From positions 62,001-126,000 of the forward strand of contig NZ_MIKA01000048.1 in assembly GCF_001730295.1 (NCBI RefSeq): a stretch of 64,000 bases of DNA, in the 5' to 3' direction. Positions 35,788 to 43,452 of this stretch are shown here, piece by piece. The stretch is from Enterococcus plantarum (GTDB taxonomy: Bacteria > Bacillota > Bacilli > Lactobacillales > Enterococcaceae). Positions within the stretch are counted from its first letter, which is position 1; each line of letters begins with the position of its first letter. Both the position numbers and the translations under genes were made by a program. The notes below the pieces were generated by a model. It saw only the letters and a program-made list of their open reading frames with translations, ran no database searches and had not been told where the DNA came from.

Positions 35788-36496
35788 GGAATTGATAGAC
35801 GAAAAAATTAAATATTGGGAACGTCAAGACGAAAAAAGTAGTTGCTACCCAAACCAATCTGGGCTATTTATCAATATTGCTTTATCGGATATGCAACAAC
35901 TCAAATCATCACTACCAACCCAAGCGACCGAAGAAGAGTGCGAAAAATTGTCAAAATCTCTTAAGGATTACAGTGAATTATCAGACAAAGTCGGCACATT
36001 GGGAAATTTAACTGGTAAAACAATTGATGCGTTAATCGATCACGTCAAAGTTAACGGACTACCGACACAACAGGACAAGGTAGTGGTCAGACAATATATA
36101 GCCGATTGGTACGAGAAACACAAGTATGACACTTTAGAGGCTAAATTTAGCAGAGCTCAGGTAGATAAGGACGAGAGGGTGCGCAAATGGTATGACAATT
36201 GCCAAGGTCGCCACGCTAACGAAAGAGCTAACGCTCAAGAAGTGATAGCAAAAATGGACTTGATCGGCTACACCGTGGAAAAAGAGCAGTTGTATTATGT
36301 CCAGTTGCCGTTTAACGAGGGGAATCATATAAAAACATATTATTTAAGGAAAGGCAAAGTAAGTGGGGACACTTGGTTTGGATCGTCAAATGCGGAATAC
36401 TCAGGTAATACGGCGAGATTGACTGAACAAGAGATAAAAAATCATGACAAGCGGTATTGGGCGTTTGCTGTACCAGCAGAGGAGGACAAAATATGA
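35774..36496 (+). CDS. DUF1642-like phage protein
   Basis: 240 residues from ATG 35774 behind AAGGAGG. The C-terminal half (VVVRQYIADWYEKHKYDTLE, DLIGYTVEKEQLYYVQLP, ending in a WAFAVPAEED-like motif) follows the DUF1642 pattern of Lactobacillales phages. Function unknown. Confidence 0.7.
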   Translation: MGKIEELIDEKIKYWERQDEKSSCYPNQSGLFINIALSDMQQLKSSLPTQATEEECEKLSKSLKDYSELSDKVGTLGNLTGKTIDALIDHVKVNGLPTQQDKVVVRQYIADWYEKHKYDTLEAKFSRAQVDKDERVRKWYDNCQGRHANERANAQEVIAKMDLIGYTVEKEQLYYVQLPFNEGNHIKTYYLRKGKVSGDTWFGSSNAEYSGNTARLTEQEIKNHDKRYWAFAVPAEEDKI

Positions 36497-36741
36497 AAAC
36501 TCACTACCTAAAAATCGCACCAGTATTTTATCGAGATGTGGTATCTGGTAAAAAGAAATTTGAAATCCGTGTCAATGATCGAAATTTTTTAGAAGGTGAT
36601 CACTTAATACTGAAAGAATTCGAGGATGGAGAATACACAGGCAATGAGGCAGAGGTTTTAGTCACTTACATTCCCGATTTTCCGTTGCCAGATAATTATG
36701 TAGTGATGGGGATTGAGTTGTATAAGGAGGAATCACAATGA
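36493..36741 (+). CDS. DUF3850 (ASCH/PUA-like) protein
   Basis: 82 residues: THYLKIAPVFYRDVVSGKKK, FEIRVNDRNFLEGDHLILKE. This is the DUF3850 pattern, a PUA/ASCH-like beta barrel expected to bind nucleic acid or modified bases. ATG overlaps the previous gene's stop. Confidence 0.82.
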   Translation: MKTHYLKIAPVFYRDVVSGKKKFEIRVNDRNFLEGDHLILKEFEDGEYTGNEAEVLVTYIPDFPLPDNYVVMGIELYKEESQ

Positions 36742-37313
36742 CAGAGAAAACAACAATAGACGATTTGATTTTTGAAATTGAATGCATGGCGCCTGCTGGT
36801 GAAACTAATGGAATACCTTATTTGAGATTAGGCAAAGCTGATTTACTGCATAAGCTTAATGCTATAAAAGGTCAGTCAGACCACCAACCAACATTTGAGG
36901 TTGGGGAGTATTACGCAGAGGAAGAGGCGAACTTTATCTTTAAAGCGCTTGAAATTAATGATGGGACTATCAAAGTTTTAGAATTGGACACATGGTTTTA
37001 TAAATTAAAAGAGGGTGCATTTAATTTAGATTCAACTTTTGCGAAAGAAGCTAAACCAGCCACCGCCGAACAGATAGCAACGTTTAAGCGTGCTGAGCAG
37101 TTTGCTGCTAAAGGGCGTAAGTTGGATGAGTTTCGGGTGGGGGATAAAGTTTTTCACTCTGACGGATCAAAAGGGAAAATTGTTGAAATCAGAGGGAAAG
37201 AGCTGATTATTATTTTCAAATATCAAAAATACAGTTTTAGAGAATTCCAGTATAAAGATTTTGAATTAATCCAAACAGCCGAAGAACTGCAAGGTTGCAA
37301 TCATGAAATATAA
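36738..37313 (+). CDS. Hypothetical protein with KOW/SH3-like C terminus
   Basis: 191 residues. Residues about 130-185 (FRVGDKVFHSDGSKGKIVEI) look like a KOW or small SH3-like barrel. The first part (TIDDLIFEIECMAPAGETNG) is not recognised. AAGGAGG site. Confidence 0.6.
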   Translation: MTEKTTIDDLIFEIECMAPAGETNGIPYLRLGKADLLHKLNAIKGQSDHQPTFEVGEYYAEEEANFIFKALEINDGTIKVLELDTWFYKLKEGAFNLDSTFAKEAKPATAEQIATFKRAEQFAAKGRKLDEFRVGDKVFHSDGSKGKIVEIRGKELIIIFKYQKYSFREFQYKDFELIQTAEELQGCNHEI

Positions 37314-37500
37314 AGTTACTTTAAAAAGTGAAACAGTTATTGAAATAGATGCTTATGATGAAGATGAAGCAATAAAAACCGCTATTTACTATCCAATGTA
37401 TGGCAGAACAGAAAACATGGTAACGATCAGTGATAAAAATACGGCATTTGCCGAAGAACTTCAGGAGGTAGAGGATGGCGAATCAAATAAAAGTAGTTAA
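37303..37500 (+). CDS. Small hypothetical phage protein
   Basis: 65 residues, N terminus KYKVTLKSETVIEIDAYDED as in short phage proteins that form a single beta-alpha unit. Overlaps neighbours on both sides. Confidence 0.55.
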   Translation: MKYKVTLKSETVIEIDAYDEDEAIKTAIYYPMYGRTENMVTISDKNTAFAEELQEVEDGESNKSS

Positions 37501-37759
37501 AGATGCCGAAGTCAAGATATTTAAAAATCAACAACAAGTTGCGGACTTTTTAGGAGCGACTAAGCAAGCAGTTAGTAAAGCGATGCGTAAAGGTCATGAG
37601 TGCCAAGGCGCAAAGTTGTCTGTACTCTATTATAAATGTGCTTATACTGACAAATCAAAGAGTCTAATTATTGATGGCAAGCTCATTGGAACATATGAAA
37701 AAATACAACGTAAAAATGGCAATGTGTTTTTAACTGGATTTAACGAAAGGAATGAGTAG
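37475..37759 (+). CDS. Small helix-turn-helix protein, NUMOD-like
   Basis: 94 residues. VKIFKNQQQVADFLGATKQA followed by VSKAMRKGHECQGAKL is the NUMOD/intron-encoded-nuclease-repeat helix-turn-helix pattern. AGGAGG site. No nuclease domain, so it is probably a DNA-binding accessory protein. Confidence 0.65.
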   Translation: MANQIKVVKDAEVKIFKNQQQVADFLGATKQAVSKAMRKGHECQGAKLSVLYYKCAYTDKSKSLIIDGKLIGTYEKIQRKNGNVFLTGFNERNE

Positions 37760-37761
37760 GA

Positions 37762-38154
37762 ATGCAAGCAAATTTATCAAGAGTAAATATTTATCTAGTA
37801 GATGATTGCGACTTAGTAGCTGCAGTCAGCGAAGAACAAGCTATGCAATGGTCAAAAAATGAATATGGTGATGAGGAATGTGGAGTCACTGCATTTGTAA
37901 TTGATGGAACAAAAAAATATGTAGCAGAACAAGATAGTGATGTTAGTGATCAAGAGAAATTAGACTATTTAAGATTGAATTTTGGGCGTACTCATAAATT
38001 GCATGAGCCGTTAAAAGCAGGAGACAAAGAAGTAATGATTACTAAGACTTTTGAATTCTACTACAGATACTCAATGCAACAAGAACTCGAAAATCGTTTT
38101 AAGGATAAAACGTTAGCAGAAGTACCATTTTTATTAGCATCAACTGAATATTAA
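37762..38154 (+). CDS. Hypothetical phage protein
   Basis: 130 residues, acidic. RVNIYLVDDCDLVAAVSEEQ start. Preceded by AAAGGAAT. Function unknown. Confidence 0.55.
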   Translation: MQANLSRVNIYLVDDCDLVAAVSEEQAMQWSKNEYGDEECGVTAFVIDGTKKYVAEQDSDVSDQEKLDYLRLNFGRTHKLHEPLKAGDKEVMITKTFEFYYRYSMQQELENRFKDKTLAEVPFLLASTEY

Positions 38155-38160
38155 TTCAAG

Positions 38161-38209
38161 AAAGGAGTGGAGATTTGTCGGCCGACACTAAAAAGCTTTT
38201 TACTCCTTT
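38161..38209. other. Nested palindromic element
   Basis: Outer arms AAAGGAGT and ACTCCTTT enclose two perfect 12-bp palindromes, TGTCGGCCGACA (38176-38187) and AAAAAGCTTTTT (38190-38201). As RNA this could fold as a branched structure, or AAGGAG could be sequestered from the next gene. Confidence 0.55.
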
Positions 38210-38219
38210 GTGATTAAAG

Positions 38220-38495
38220 ATGTACGAACTCATTGAATTATACAATACAGATAAAACTCATGTCGAAATAGATGCAGTAAACCAAAAAGAAAACGGTTCT
38301 ACTACAGACGGTAATTTGTATTCTTACACGATTTACTTAATAGATAATAGTTCAGGTGATCCAATCAATATGGTGTCAGTCGAAAAATTTAACTCATATG
38401 AGATTGGCTTTGTGATCGATTATTTCGATAAACATTTGAAAAAACGAGACAAAGGCAAGAGGACGGTTGCTGTTAGATTGGATGGTGATAGCTGA
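38220..38495 (+). CDS. Hypothetical phage protein
   Basis: 91 residues (MYELIELYNTDKTHVEIDAV...). No good ribosome site lies immediately upstream; the nearest AAGGAG is inside the palindromic element at 38161. Its stop overlaps the methyltransferase start. Confidence 0.55.
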   Translation: MYELIELYNTDKTHVEIDAVNQKENGSTTDGNLYSYTIYLIDNSSGDPINMVSVEKFNSYEIGFVIDYFDKHLKKRDKGKRTVAVRLDGDS

Positions 38496-38962
38496 TGAAA
38501 AAAATACTAGATGCCTGTTGTGGCAGTCGTATGTTTTGGTATGACAAACAAAATAAAGATGTCCTGTACATGGATAACCGACAACTAGATGATACTCTCT
38601 GCGATGGTCGATCATTAAAGGTTGAGCCTGATGTGGTAGCAGACTTTAGGTTCATGCCGTTTGATGATAATAGCTTTTATCATGTGGTATTTGATCCACC
38701 ACATTTAATCAAAGCGGGTGAAAGTAGTTGGTTGGCCAAGAAATATGGAAAGCTTGACGAATCGAATTGGAAAAGCGATATCAAACAAGGTTTTGACGAG
38801 TGTATGAGAGTACTTAAGACTAACGGTACACTTGTTTTTAAGTGGAACGAGGACCAGATAAAACTAGCTGAGATTTTAAAGGTGATTGATTACGAACCAC
38901 TTTACGGCAACAAAAGAGCGAAAACTCATTGGATTGTATTTATGAAAGCAGGTGATAGCTGA
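38495..38962 (+). CDS. Small class I SAM-dependent methyltransferase
   Basis: 155 residues. Motif I-like ILDACCGSRMFWYD at the N terminus, acidic loop YMDNRQLDD, DFRFMPFDDNSFYHVVFDPP with DPP as motif IV, and a late VLKTNGTLVFKWNE strand. DPP resembles amino-methyltransferases of DNA, but no target-recognition domain is present at this length. Could modify DNA or another early target. Confidence 0.8.
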   Translation: MKKILDACCGSRMFWYDKQNKDVLYMDNRQLDDTLCDGRSLKVEPDVVADFRFMPFDDNSFYHVVFDPPHLIKAGESSWLAKKYGKLDESNWKSDIKQGFDECMRVLKTNGTLVFKWNEDQIKLAEILKVIDYEPLYGNKRAKTHWIVFMKAGDS

Positions 38963-39165
38963 TGTACGCAATTCGAAACAAAAAAACAAAGAAACGGGTT
39001 TGTGGCACAGACTATAGATGTGATCCAAGAAAACAACGAACAAGTTTTGATCGTGCGCTAACCTATGAACATATAGAAAGCGCAGAGATTGATTTTATGG
39101 TCAGAGGATGCGGGAAAGATTATAAAATTGTACCTGTGAAGTTAGAGGTGATAGCTGATGTGTGA
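38962..39165 (+). CDS. Small hypothetical phage protein
   Basis: 67 residues, basic, with three Cys. MYAIRNKKTKKRVCGTDYRC start. Part of a run of tiny genes each overlapping the next by a few bases. Confidence 0.55.
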   Translation: MYAIRNKKTKKRVCGTDYRCDPRKQRTSFDRALTYEHIESAEIDFMVRGCGKDYKIVPVKLEVIADV

Positions 39166-39364
39166 GTATTGTAGAGGTAACAGTTTTATAGACAACGAGC
39201 CATTGATTAAGTTTGATGAAAGCGAAGATTTAAAGGACACAGTAAAAGTTTATGCAACAAGTGATGGTAAATTATTTCTCCATAACGATTATGGGGCAAT
39301 CATGACGAATATCGAATTCTGCCCAATGTGCGGCAGAAAGCTAGAGGAGGTAAGCGATGATTAA
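39158..39364 (+). CDS. Small zinc-ribbon-like protein
   Basis: 68 residues. MCEYCRGN at the start and FCPMCGRKLEEV near the end give two CxxC pairs typical of a zinc ribbon. Function unknown. Confidence 0.6.
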   Translation: MCEYCRGNSFIDNEPLIKFDESEDLKDTVKVYATSDGKLFLHNDYGAIMTNIEFCPMCGRKLEEVSDD

Positions 39365-39563
39365 AAAAGGCGAAAAAGTAAAATATATCGGAACAGGGGT
39401 ACGTAAATATACTGGTCAACTACTAGAAGTAAAGTCTGTCGGTAAGAATTGTGTGATCCTGTATTTCCCCAAAGCCGACAGACATCAAGTGGCGATTGAG
39501 AATGGCGGGATTTGGAAACAAGACTCTTTGCTGTGTAGACATAGCGAGGTGGTAGAGGTATGA
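39357..39563 (+). CDS. Small hypothetical phage protein
   Basis: 68 residues; GEKVKYIGTGVRKYTGQLLE suggests a small SH3/KOW-like barrel. Overlaps the zinc-ribbon gene by 8 bases. Confidence 0.55.
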   Translation: MIKKGEKVKYIGTGVRKYTGQLLEVKSVGKNCVILYFPKADRHQVAIENGGIWKQDSLLCRHSEVVEV

Positions 39564-39703
39564 AAACTTACAAACTAATTTGCAAATCACACAAGGGTGA
39601 CTTTGGGACACTGACACTTGAACAGTCAACTAGAAAGGCAGCTATCAAGTGGGCTATGGAGTGCAAAGCGGTTCAGAAAGTTGTTAAAGTACAGGAGGGA
39701 TAA
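39560..39703 (+). CDS. Small hypothetical phage protein
   Basis: 47 residues (MKTYKLICKSHKGDFGTLTL...). The ATG overlaps the previous stop and a GAGGTGGTAGAGG site is upstream. Basic and helical at the end. Confidence 0.5.
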   Translation: MKTYKLICKSHKGDFGTLTLEQSTRKAAIKWAMECKAVQKVVKVQEG

Positions 39704-39705
39704 CG

Positions 39706-39933
39706 ATGTACGGACCATATCCAGATAGATACCCAACGGTAATGAGTGATCTAATATATACAGGTATGACAGCAACACAAGCGAGTGAAAAGGTAGCCCG
39801 TCTTTTAAGCAGCGGGACAGTAGATCAAGTCCAGTGGCATGAATTACCTAAACAACCAGACTTTAAAACAAAAGGCGACAAACGCAACGGCACCATGAGC
39901 AGGCAGCAAGCGTTTGGTGGACTATTTAAATAA
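39706..39933 (+). CDS. Small hypothetical phage protein
   Basis: 75 residues. MYGPYPDRYPTVMSDLIYTG and a basic C-terminal half. AGGAGG site. Confidence 0.55.
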   Translation: MYGPYPDRYPTVMSDLIYTGMTATQASEKVARLLSSGTVDQVQWHELPKQPDFKTKGDKRNGTMSRQQAFGGLFK

Positions 39934-39949
39934 TGCAGGAGGGAAATAG

Positions 39950-40213
39950 ATGACGACTTATTTTGTGATGGTAGTGTTAGTGGTTGTGTCGTTTGCTGCA
40001 GGAGTTAATATTGCTTTTAATATAGAGCGGAAACTAATGACTAAAATTTTTGAAATGTTAGAACTGCATTTAGATGATTGTTCAGACGCTATTACTGAGT
40101 TGCAAAAAGCATATAAAGACAATGAATATATCAAAGGTAATCGAAGTGCTGTAATTGCTATAAAAGATTATGTGTTAGATATTAAGAAAATCTATTTAGA
40201 TAGAAAGGGGTAG
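39950..40213 (+). CDS. Membrane-anchored hypothetical protein
   Basis: 87 residues: N-terminal membrane segment (TTYFVMVVLVVVSFAAGVNI) and a soluble helical tail. GGAGGG site. Function unknown. Confidence 0.6.
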   Translation: MTTYFVMVVLVVVSFAAGVNIAFNIERKLMTKIFEMLELHLDDCSDAITELQKAYKDNEYIKGNRSAVIAIKDYVLDIKKIYLDRKG

Positions 40214-40217
40214 CGAA

Positions 40218-40712
40218 TTGAATCAAATTACAGAATTATCAGAAGAGCAATTAAAAACACTTGCAAAAGAAATTAATAACCTCGCTAGACAGGATAGGGA
40301 AGATGAGAAGCGAAGATTAGTGAGTAACGCTTATCACAACACAAGAATGCTTCTTCGGAACTACAATAAATTAAAGAAACACTGTGAGATCGTAGACGAA
40401 CAAGTTTCATCAGAATTAGGTACTTTATGGAGCGATTGGAGATTTGATCTTGATTCGCTACTAGAACATAAAGCCAAAACTGTAAAATTGATGAATCATG
40501 TCGATAGAGCTTTAGAGGCATACAAAATCTTAGACCCAATAAAATATGATGTACTGGCAAATAAATATTTTAGATTTAACTCAATGTCCGACGAGCTTAT
40601 AGGCAGTAAATACGATGTAGACCGCCGCACAATAAAAAGATGGGAAGATAAAGGTGTAGAAGACTTATCTATAATGGTGTTTGGGGTCGATGTTATATTT
40701 AATAAATTGTAA
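40218..40712 (+). CDS. ArpU/RinA-like late transcription regulator
   Basis: 164 residues with TTG start behind AAAGGGG. The C-terminal part (KYDVLANKYFRFNSMSDELI, GSKYDVDRRTIKRWEDKG) is a sigma-region-4-like helix-turn-helix as in ArpU and RinA proteins, which switch on late genes from just upstream of the terminase. Position before the late region agrees. Confidence 0.7.
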   Translation: MNQITELSEEQLKTLAKEINNLARQDREDEKRRLVSNAYHNTRMLLRNYNKLKKHCEIVDEQVSSELGTLWSDWRFDLDSLLEHKAKTVKLMNHVDRALEAYKILDPIKYDVLANKYFRFNSMSDELIGSKYDVDRRTIKRWEDKGVEDLSIMVFGVDVIFNKL

Positions 40713-40732
40713 ATGTCCAAATGATGCCCCAC

Positions 40733-40760
40733 AATGGTACATTGATAATGGTATATTGAT
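40733..40760 (+). repeat. Tandem 14-bp repeat downstream of the late regulator
   Basis: AATGGTACATTGAT at 40733 and AATGGTATATTGAT at 40747, differing at one base, lie head to tail. Candidate binding site for the ArpU-like protein. Confidence 0.55.
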
Positions 40761-40862
40761 ATTATGAAATATTAAGATAAACCACCTATAGCAAAGAATT
40801 ACACACATCTTTCCCAAATTATGACAAGAGCTGATTACTGCTGTAGGTAGTTTATAATCACT

Positions 40863-40940
40863 CACAGGCTAACAACAAAAAACTAAAAATAAGGATGGTG
40901 AATACTCTCCCTCATAGAGTTTATTTCATTCTTGCCTGTG
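40863..40940. other. Long imperfect hairpin upstream of the late genes
   Basis: CACAGGC (40863-40869) and GCCTGTG (40934-40940) close a long imperfect stem with inner ACTCT/AGAGT pairing. It could be a structured RNA, a terminator of the early transcript (GGTGTTTT follows), or part of a packaging site. No gene is seen in 40713-41003. Confidence 0.45.
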
Positions 40941-40956
40941 GGTGTTTTAACATTAA

Positions 40957-40986
40957 TTGAATAAGATTATATAAATCTGATATAAT
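40957..40986 (+). promoter_or_regulatory. Promoter of the DUF4352-like gene
   Basis: TTGAAT (40957-40962), 18-bp spacer, consensus TATAAT (40981-40986), 17 bases before the TTG start. Confidence 0.75.
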
Positions 40987-41003
40987 GCTTTCGAGGTGAT
41001 TAT

Positions 41004-41468
41004 TTGAAAGGCGAAAAACAGAAAAGAATTTTAAAAATAGTTTTTGGGTTAATAGCTTTGTTAATAATTTGGTTACTTTTTGAAAATCCGCGAAGTAATT
41101 CTCCTGTGAAGATAAGCGAGTCAGTTACTCTGGATGGTATAAGCTATACTATTGATAGCTACAAAATTAAAGAAAGAGATTACGGTGAGAGATCAGATAT
41201 TATTTTAAAGGTGAGATTTAAAAATATTTCTAATCATCCCCAAACTACAACTGGTTACCCTTTTAATCTTAAGATAGGTGATCAAACTTTCAAACCATCA
41301 AGTGAAAGGTCTAGGGTAGCAAACGGTAACAATGTTTATTTTAGTTCAGAACTAAATCCGGAACAAGAACAAAGTTTAAATGTAGTTTTTGATGTAACAA
41401 ATAATCAAGCAGCAGAAACACCTATTAAAGCTGTTCACAAGAATCAAGAATTTTTATTGACTGATTGA
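41004..41468 (+). CDS. Membrane-anchored DUF4352-like protein
   Basis: 154 residues, TTG start behind GAGGTGAT. One N-terminal membrane anchor (ILKIVFGLIALLIIWLLF), then a beta-sandwich domain (VTLDGISYTIDSYKIKERDY, VRFKNISNHPQTTTGYPFNL, FSSELNPEQEQSLNVVFDV) of the DUF4352 type. It has its own promoter between the early and late operons, so it may be expressed from the prophage and exported to the cell surface. Confidence 0.72.
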   Translation: MKGEKQKRILKIVFGLIALLIIWLLFENPRSNSPVKISESVTLDGISYTIDSYKIKERDYGERSDIILKVRFKNISNHPQTTTGYPFNLKIGDQTFKPSSERSRVANGNNVYFSSELNPEQEQSLNVVFDVTNNQAAETPIKAVHKNQEFLLTD

Positions 41469-41481
41469 ATTATAAAACAAA

Positions 41482-41513
41482 CAAGGAGACAGCTTGACGG
41501 CTATCTCCTTTTC
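41482..41513. terminator. Hairpin terminator after the DUF4352-like gene
   Basis: AAGGAGACAGC / GCTATCTCCTT stem with a TTGACG loop and TTTT on the right; T-rich sequence also lies to the left on the minus strand, so it can act both ways. Confidence 0.7.
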
Positions 41514-41632
41514 TTGTGCTTTGGTTTATACTGCTTATCCTTATGACGGTGATAGATATCATGCAGTATATTAATCATGGATAAAGTTTTAAACAGTATA
41601 TCTAATATGATGATGCCTCCTACGGCATGCAA
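41501..41632 (-). other. Minus-strand open frame with hydrophobic then very basic sequence
   Basis: Open for about 43 codons from a TTG (41632), reading HAVGGIIILDILFKTLSMIN then HRHKDKQYKPKHKKRR. A hairpin ATGCC/GGCAT flanks a GTAGGA loop, which places an AGGAGG ribosome site in the stem-loop as in type I toxin mRNAs. No well-placed ATG follows that site, so coding is uncertain. Nothing else is seen in 41469-41692. Confidence 0.3.
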
Positions 41633-41692
41633 ACAAAGTATTCCAGTAGTAAGTATATCATAATCAACTATAAAGAAAGGTGGTGATGGAAA

Positions 41693-42148
41693 ATGAGTGG
41701 ATTAAATCCAAGACAACAGGCTTTTGCTGATGAGTACATCATCACGGGGAATGCTTATCAATCAGCTTTGAAAGCTGGTTACAAAGAAAACTATGCAAAG
41801 AATGCTCAAGAGAAATTGGTGGAAAAAGGTGGAAAGGTATCTGAGTACATCAAAAACAAATTAAAAGAGGTTCAGATTGAGCGTCATTTAACGATGGAAG
41901 AAGCGTTGGCAATCACAGCATCAATCGCAAAAGGTGAGCCTCAGTCGTTCGTTGTTAGACAAAGAGATCCTGATACTAAAGAAATAATCGCTGAAGAAAT
42001 AAACGAGTATTCAGCAGGATTTAAAGAACGGAACCAGGCACTAGAACACTTCTATAAAATCAATGCTGCATTTATTGACAAGCAGCAAGTTGAAATTTCC
42101 GAAGCTCCGACCTTCGTCGATGATATAAGTGGTGATGACGATGGTTAA
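41693..42148 (+). CDS. terS: Terminase small subunit
   Basis: 151 residues. N-terminal LNPRQQAFADEYIITGNAYQ then SALKAGYKENYAKNAQEKLV is the Terminase_2 DNA-binding pattern; it recognises the packaging site and delivers DNA to the large subunit, whose gene overlaps its end. AAAGGTGGTG site. Confidence 0.92.
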   Translation: MSGLNPRQQAFADEYIITGNAYQSALKAGYKENYAKNAQEKLVEKGGKVSEYIKNKLKEVQIERHLTMEEALAITASIAKGEPQSFVVRQRDPDTKEIIAEEINEYSAGFKERNQALEHFYKINAAFIDKQQVEISEAPTFVDDISGDDDG

Positions 42149-43448
42149 AAAGCTATCCGAGTTGCTACCTAAACGATTTCATTCAGTCTGGAGAGCAACT
42201 CTCAATTCGGATATTTTAAACGTTATCTGCAAAGGCGGTCGTGGTTCAGGGAAGTCATCTGACATCGCACACATTATCACGCAGTTATTAATGCGCTACG
42301 CCATAAATGCAGTTGGTATTCGTTACGTTGACAATACGCTTGAACAATCACTCTACGAGCAAATGAAGTGGGCTATTGAGCAACAAGGAGTTACTCATCT
42401 ATTTAAGTTTAATAAGTCACCATTGAGGATAACTTATATACCTCGCGGTAATTACATGATTTTCAGAGGAGCGCAGAATCCTGAACGAATTAAATCGTTA
42501 AAAGATGCTAGGTTTCCATTTGCCATAGGCTGGATTGAGGAATTAGCGGAATTTAAGAATGAAGATGAAGTAACGACGATCACTAACTCTCTGCTACGTG
42601 GAGAATTAGAAGATGGTCTTTTTTATAAGTTTTTCTACAGCTATAACCCGCCGAAAAGAAAACAATCATGGGTTAATAAAAAGTACGAGACAAGCTTTCA
42701 ACCTAAAAATACATTCGTACATCATTCTACTTATAGAGACAATCCTTATATATCTAAAGAGTTTCTCAATGAGGTAGAAGCGACTAGGGAACGCAATCAT
42801 AGACGTGCTGAATGGGAATATGATGGTAAAGCGATTGGCTCTGGTGTAGTACCGTTTGATAACTTACAAGTCAAAGCTGGATCAATCACAGATGATATGG
42901 TGGCTAACTTTGATAACATCCGAAATGCTGTCGATTTCGGTTATGCTACCGATCCACTGGCTTTTGTGCGCTGGCATTATGACAAGAAGAAAAATGGCAT
43001 CTATGCAATTGATGAAATATATGGTGTTAAAATCAGCAATCGTGAGTTTTCTAAGAAATTAAGCGATAAAGGTTACCAGTCAGATAGGATGTTTGCTGAT
43101 TCTGCTGAGCCTAAATCTATTGCTGAGTTAGTAAATGAACATGGTATTAAAAAGATAACTGGTGTTAAGAAAGGTCCCGACTCAGTGGAATACGGGGAGG
43201 AATGGTTAGATGATTTAGATTTCATATGCATCGATCCACTAAGAACACCAAACATTGCCCGAGAGTTTGAAAACATTGATTATCAAACAGATAAAGATGG
43301 GAATCCTAAGCCGAGACTTGAGGATAAAGACAATCATACGATTGATGCAACACGTTATGCGTTTAGCGAGGATATGAAAAAACAACCAGAACCAATAAAC
43401 GTCAAGAAAACGATAGATACATTCAAGAAATTAGGATTAGGTAGGTGA
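42141..43448 (+). CDS. terL: Terminase large subunit (PBSX/XtmB-like)
   Basis: About 435 residues. ATPase Walker A in CKGGRGSGKSSDIAH near residue 35 and Walker B in AIGWIEELAEF near residue 130; nuclease acidic residues in NAVDFGYATDPLAF, MFADSAEPKSIAEL and DNHTIDATRYAF. Packages DNA into proheads. The ATG at 42141 is preceded by GGTGATG. Confidence 0.94.
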   Translation: MVKKLSELLPKRFHSVWRATLNSDILNVICKGGRGSGKSSDIAHIITQLLMRYAINAVGIRYVDNTLEQSLYEQMKWAIEQQGVTHLFKFNKSPLRITYIPRGNYMIFRGAQNPERIKSLKDARFPFAIGWIEELAEFKNEDEVTTITNSLLRGELEDGLFYKFFYSYNPPKRKQSWVNKKYETSFQPKNTFVHHSTYRDNPYISKEFLNEVEATRERNHRRAEWEYDGKAIGSGVVPFDNLQVKAGSITDDMVANFDNIRNAVDFGYATDPLAFVRWHYDKKKNGIYAIDEIYGVKISNREFSKKLSDKGYQSDRMFADSAEPKSIAELVNEHGIKKITGVKKGPDSVEYGEEWLDDLDFICIDPLRTPNIAREFENIDYQTDKDGNPKPRLEDKDNHTIDATRYAFSEDMKKQPEPINVKKTIDTFKKLGLGR

Positions 43449-43452
43449 TTAA

